From: Straminergon stramineum
Taxonomy: Eukaryota > Streptophyta > Bryopsida > Hypnales > Calliergonaceae
Length of the DNA: 64,000 nucleotides
Direction of reading: 5' to 3'
Assembly: GCA_963920665.1 (NCBI GenBank)
Contig: OY987271.1
Span: 9,365,350 to 9,429,349 of the forward strand
The first letter of the stretch is position 1. Each line of letters starts with the position of its first letter. The notes under the pieces are model-generated. The model was not told where the DNA came from, did no database searches, and saw only the letters and a program-made list of their open reading frames with translations. The position numbers were made by a program, and so were the translations under genes. Of the stretch, positions 60,220 to 64,000 are shown one piece after another.

Positions 60220-62150
60220 AAAGGGATGATTTCCATAGTGATAACTGGATGTTTAAGAGTTAAATTTGACAATGTTGTGTTACAGTATCAAGTAATGGGA
60301 TGATAGTAACACCTTGCGCAGATTATAACATTATTAACCCTTTGGAAGGGGGTCCTTACAAGGAGTTGACAAACTTTGGGGTCTTGCAATGAAAATATGA
60401 TTTTATATGGAGATATTCTGGGTCTTTAGCCCCTAAAGGTTTTTGACTATATTTTCAACAAAAACGAAGCTCCCAAAGTATCGTTTATAGTACAGATACA
60501 AAATTTTAGAAAAAGAACAACATTATTAGATACATGTGACTATAGGATCTTGTAGTATGTTGGTTTGAGAAGATGTGGAAATTTTTTTAGAAATTTCCAC
60601 AATAAAGATTGCAAGATAGTAGCATTTGAATTGACAAAAATCCTTGAATTGAAAAATGCCAATCTTAATGGTTGCAATGTTATAATAAACAATCTACATC
60701 CTATTATTATTTTTTTCAAATTTTTTTGAAAATAATTAAATAAAAGACTTCAAAATTTAGGTTAGAGTAGAGAATTCATAAGTACCTACAAACTAAAACT
60801 CATCATAACCTTCATCTCATTAATCAAAATAGAATGATTCAAAGCTAACATTTCTATGTACATATAAATCTAGAAAACCAATTTCAATTTTTTTTTTAAG
60901 AAAATGATTTTTTTAAGAATTTTTTCGAGTTGCATGGATTCTTTGCCATTCAATGAAAATGACATATCATACAATAACTTTTTAACCATGAAGCCAAAAG
61001 TTATGAAAATTGTCAAGCCTTAAAGCTACTCCTTGGGCACATGCTGTGTAGAAATTTCAAAGAAAAAAAAAGAAAAATTCCATTTGTAGTGAGCTATCCA
61101 AAATCACTATGTTGTTGAAAAACATAGGTTAGGGCTTTAGGGGTTAAGCTATATTGTAGGCCAAGAATCTTGGAAGGGTTTGGAAGAAATGTGTTAATTC
61201 CTAAAGCCCCAAGTTGTTGTTTTTTTGGTTAAAAATGACTCAAAATTGTCAATTTTATTGAGTTCATCCAAAAAACAAGGAAAAAAAATAGAATCTAACC
61301 ATAGTATTCTCTACTTCACTTGTCTTAGATCATGTGGTAAAAATCTCATGAACTTTGACCTTATAGATTGGAAGAAATTAGCATTCAAAGTTGGAACAAA
61401 AAGTTTTTTTGAACCATGGCCTACAATTTAAGATGACTTTGACCGCCATTTGTGGAATTTTTTTTGAATGTAGACTTTGAATTTAAAATCTTTTGTATTA
61501 AAGAATTGAGTTGAAAGTCTAGAATTAAAAAATTAAAAAAATAAATACTTGATTTTCATTCTTTAAAGAATTGTGAAGTAGAAGTAGGTCAAAGATTGAA
61601 AGAAAAACTAAATTGTTAATATCTTTGAGATGGGATTGAAATGCTATAATTTCAATGGTGAGATTGCCTTAGCAAGAAAATTTAACTATGTTAAACAAAT
61701 TTTTTTGAAAAATTGTGAAAACTACATTTAGAAATTATGAATCCTACAAGTTATATTTTCAAGAAGATGCTCTAATTGCTTGAAAATTAAGATTGTCCTT
61801 AATTTTCATATAGCAAATCCAAACAGAACAAATTAAAGCTACCCGTATAGATAAAATTACAACCTATGAGAAACAAATTTCTTAATCTAAATAATTTTTT
61901 TGTGTGAAGGGATTTCTGCCCATTGCACCTAAAGGATTTTTTGTGCCATAACTTCTGCTCCTAGGCACTGATTGAAATAAAAATTATATTCCTAAAAAGC
62001 TAGTGAGTTTTTCTATTTTTACAAGGAGTTTCAAAAAATCATGATGAGTATTGAGATTGTAGGAGCTTGCCCCAAATCCATTCTGTCCCTTGAGGGGTCA
62101 ATGCAACTTTATAGGTTAAGAATGTCATGATGTCCCATGTTATTATTTTA
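60220..62150 (-). repeat. AT-rich dispersed repeats, no gene
   Basis: The 61130-62130 part pairs with 57225-58440. The 60480-60660 part carries the AGTAGCATTTGAA block also seen near 35325 and 53195. Short open frames are not supported. Confidence 0.5.
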
Positions 62151-63600
62151 TCACAAAAAAATTCCTTTCATTTTGATCACCTTCTTGTTTGCAATGTCCA
62201 AACCCTCAAGATCTCTTTCTTTTTGACTTGTCAATAGTTGTAGAAAAGATCATCTTATAGATGACATGGATTAATGAGACAAAAACTATGGAATAATGAT
62301 CCATATTGATTCATGTTTGTATTTTTAATTGTATCAATATATAAATATATTCATACATTTTACTTCATATTTGTATCCATGCATGGGACACTAAGATATA
62401 AGACATTAGATGTGCATGTAATTTTGGGAAGATAGTATCATGATCTATGCTAAATTGCTAACAACTAACATTCAACTAGGGTAGGAGTTGTTAAAATTAG
62501 GGATGCCTATATGAAATTTCATGTTCCAACCATCAAAGCTACTATAGGATTATGGCACACTTACATGTGATGCTTATTAAATTTGCAATTTGCAAATGAT
62601 TTTAAAGGCATCACCATCCCAACACGGTCAAAAAAACTTTCCGTAATTTCATATCTACATTTGGTAAGCTTCCTAATTTCTTATCTCCCACCCCTACACA
62701 CCAAATTTGTTCCATAAATAGTGAATTGATTAATTACAAGTGAAATGGAGCACAATAGGATAGGGTGCTTGGAATTTTTTGGAGGGCTATGGAACACTTC
62801 TCATCTAATTTGATTGTACGTCAAGCATGAACGGTGTTGAAATGGAAATGGTCTAAAGCCTCAAAATTTATGTAGGGGTTTAAACCACTTCAATATCTCA
62901 CCCACCTATATCTAAAAATCCTACATGTGAGGTAAATTTCAATTTTCATTTTTGTTTTGGGGAGTTCTTTTAGAAATGTAACATTATTATTATTTTAGTT
63001 GTAGTATAGTAATAGTGAATGAAGTTGCTGGTTGAGTTGTTGTTTTTCTAGTTTGTGTGAATGATTGTTGTTGATGACAATGGTAAACAATGTTGATGTT
63101 GTTGAAATGCACTATCTAAATTGAACTGAAACAAAGTCCCTTCTCCTATATTCTCTCAATACAAGGACTGAATTTCTAAGTGAACCCCAACTTTGAATAC
63201 TTGGAAGCATTGTAAGAAACCCATGTTTTTTTGGTGTCTTGATTTTGCATGTGGATGTTGTGTGGGGTGTCCGTGACTATCTATATGACTATATATGTAG
63301 ACATCCAAAAATGGCATTAAGATTGACATGCAAAAAACATCCAATTTGATGCTTGGACATTAGATGTTTTTGAGTAGACATCTACGAAAATATGGGTCAA
63401 TGGCTTACTAAAATCTTGCCATGTGGCTACCATATGAATGGCATGTGAGTGACACAAGGGTGAGGATAGCCATGTGGGAATTTTTTCATCAGTCCCATCC
63501 ATGATGTAGCATATGAGATGGTGCGAGACACGGTGGAAGGGGAAGTGACATGGCATCTAACAAGAATGATGTGGTCATGTGGCATGCCTAGTTAGCACAA
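62150..63600. other. AT-rich sequence, no gene seen
   Basis: ACATC/GATGT words become frequent after ~63240, foreshadowing the array at 63638. No coding region. Confidence 0.4.
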
Positions 63601-63637
63601 TTTTATGTTGTCTGAGGGTATTAATATTGTTTTTTGA

Positions 63638-63795
63638 GACGTAAACTTAAATGTCTAGACGTTTGCGAAGACGATGTTTGAAATGTCAACTTAAATGTCT
63701 AGACTTTTGCTAAGACGATTTTTTAAATGTCAACTTAGACATCCAAACGTTTGTTGAGATGTTTTCAAAAACATCAATTTAGACGTCGAGACACT
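63638..63795 (+). repeat. ~44-bp tandem array beside a CACTA-like end
   Basis: Units with ATGTCAACTTAGACGTCTAG and ACGTTTGCTAAGA-type blocks start near 63638, 63683, 63727 and 63771. A CACTAGAAGAAAACC motif at 63791, like the CACTA ends at 14988 and 37742, follows at once. TGTCAACTTAGACAT recurs at 63862. This looks like subterminal repeats of a CACTA element that continues past the window. Confidence 0.6.
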
Positions 63796-64000
63796 AGAAG
63801 AAAACCTTGTTGAAGTCAATACAATCCACATGACATTTTTTATTTCTTGAGACATTTTGTAATGTCAACTTAGACATACGCATTTCATCATGCACAACTC
63901 TTAAAACATCTAATCATTACAAGAGAATTGAACCCATCAATGGACTTTGAATGTTTTACTAATTTTAGTACTACTTGAAGTGAGAATGAGGTTGTTTGCA

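Noticed and set aside
1..64000. CRISPR arrays, rRNA genes, bacterial operons, organellar genes
   Set aside because: None seen; the tandem arrays have degenerate long units and lie inside transposons, and composition and gene content fit plant nuclear DNA.

Overview
The window looks like nuclear DNA of a land plant, probably a non-flowering one with a large, repeat-rich, AT-rich genome. The strongest sign is a MIR319 hairpin at 47255-47435. Its mature sequence has the 5'-C form (CTTGGACTGAAGG...) that I recall from moss and lycophyte miR319. CACTA-type ends, hAT ends and a CCCTAAA telomere-type tract also fit a plant. I cannot name the species. I see no bacterial or organellar gene set and no intact protein-coding gene of known cellular function.

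Layout. 1-13400: two diverged, inverted copies of one repeat (1-2630 and 10955-13400, the left one cut by the window edge) flank about 8.3 kb. That interior holds, on the minus strand, an LTR-like sequence carrying a long ORF (3543-6529), an unidentified coding-like stretch (8068-8693), and a broken NIF/FCP1-type phosphatase-like gene (9238-10017) with a possible upstream part (10543-10958). 14988-15116: a mini CACTA element. 15786-18978: a Tc1-type (DD34E) transposon with long inverted arms built of ~180-bp tandem units. 19900-20034: a promoter-like TATA plus telo-box segment with no gene after it. 20832-21608: eight palindromes of the AGGTCGA/TCGACCT type in two direct copies. 21905-29495: an element with ~1.1-kb inverted arms, themselves ~181-bp tandem arrays, around a broken DUF7869-like gene. 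29500-40700: AT-rich repeats, one decayed ORF cluster and a 200-bp CACTA MITE.

40705-46010 is a 5.3-kb hAT-type element with a perfect 8-bp target duplication. It contains several minisatellites and a decayed protein of unknown family. 46600-50950 is a GC-richer island with the MIR319 promoter, primary transcript and hairpin. Smaller islands of similar composition (54030-54750, 58020-59790) are separated from it by repeats. 51000-64000 is otherwise AT-rich dispersed repeats, two MITEs and a tandem array beside a CACTA-like end.

Functionally, the only locus I judge likely to be alive is MIR319, whose product in land plants represses TCP (and some MYB) transcripts. The rest is transposon biology in various stages of decay. 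The three best transposon ORFs keep long open frames, and most of their internal stops are TAG.
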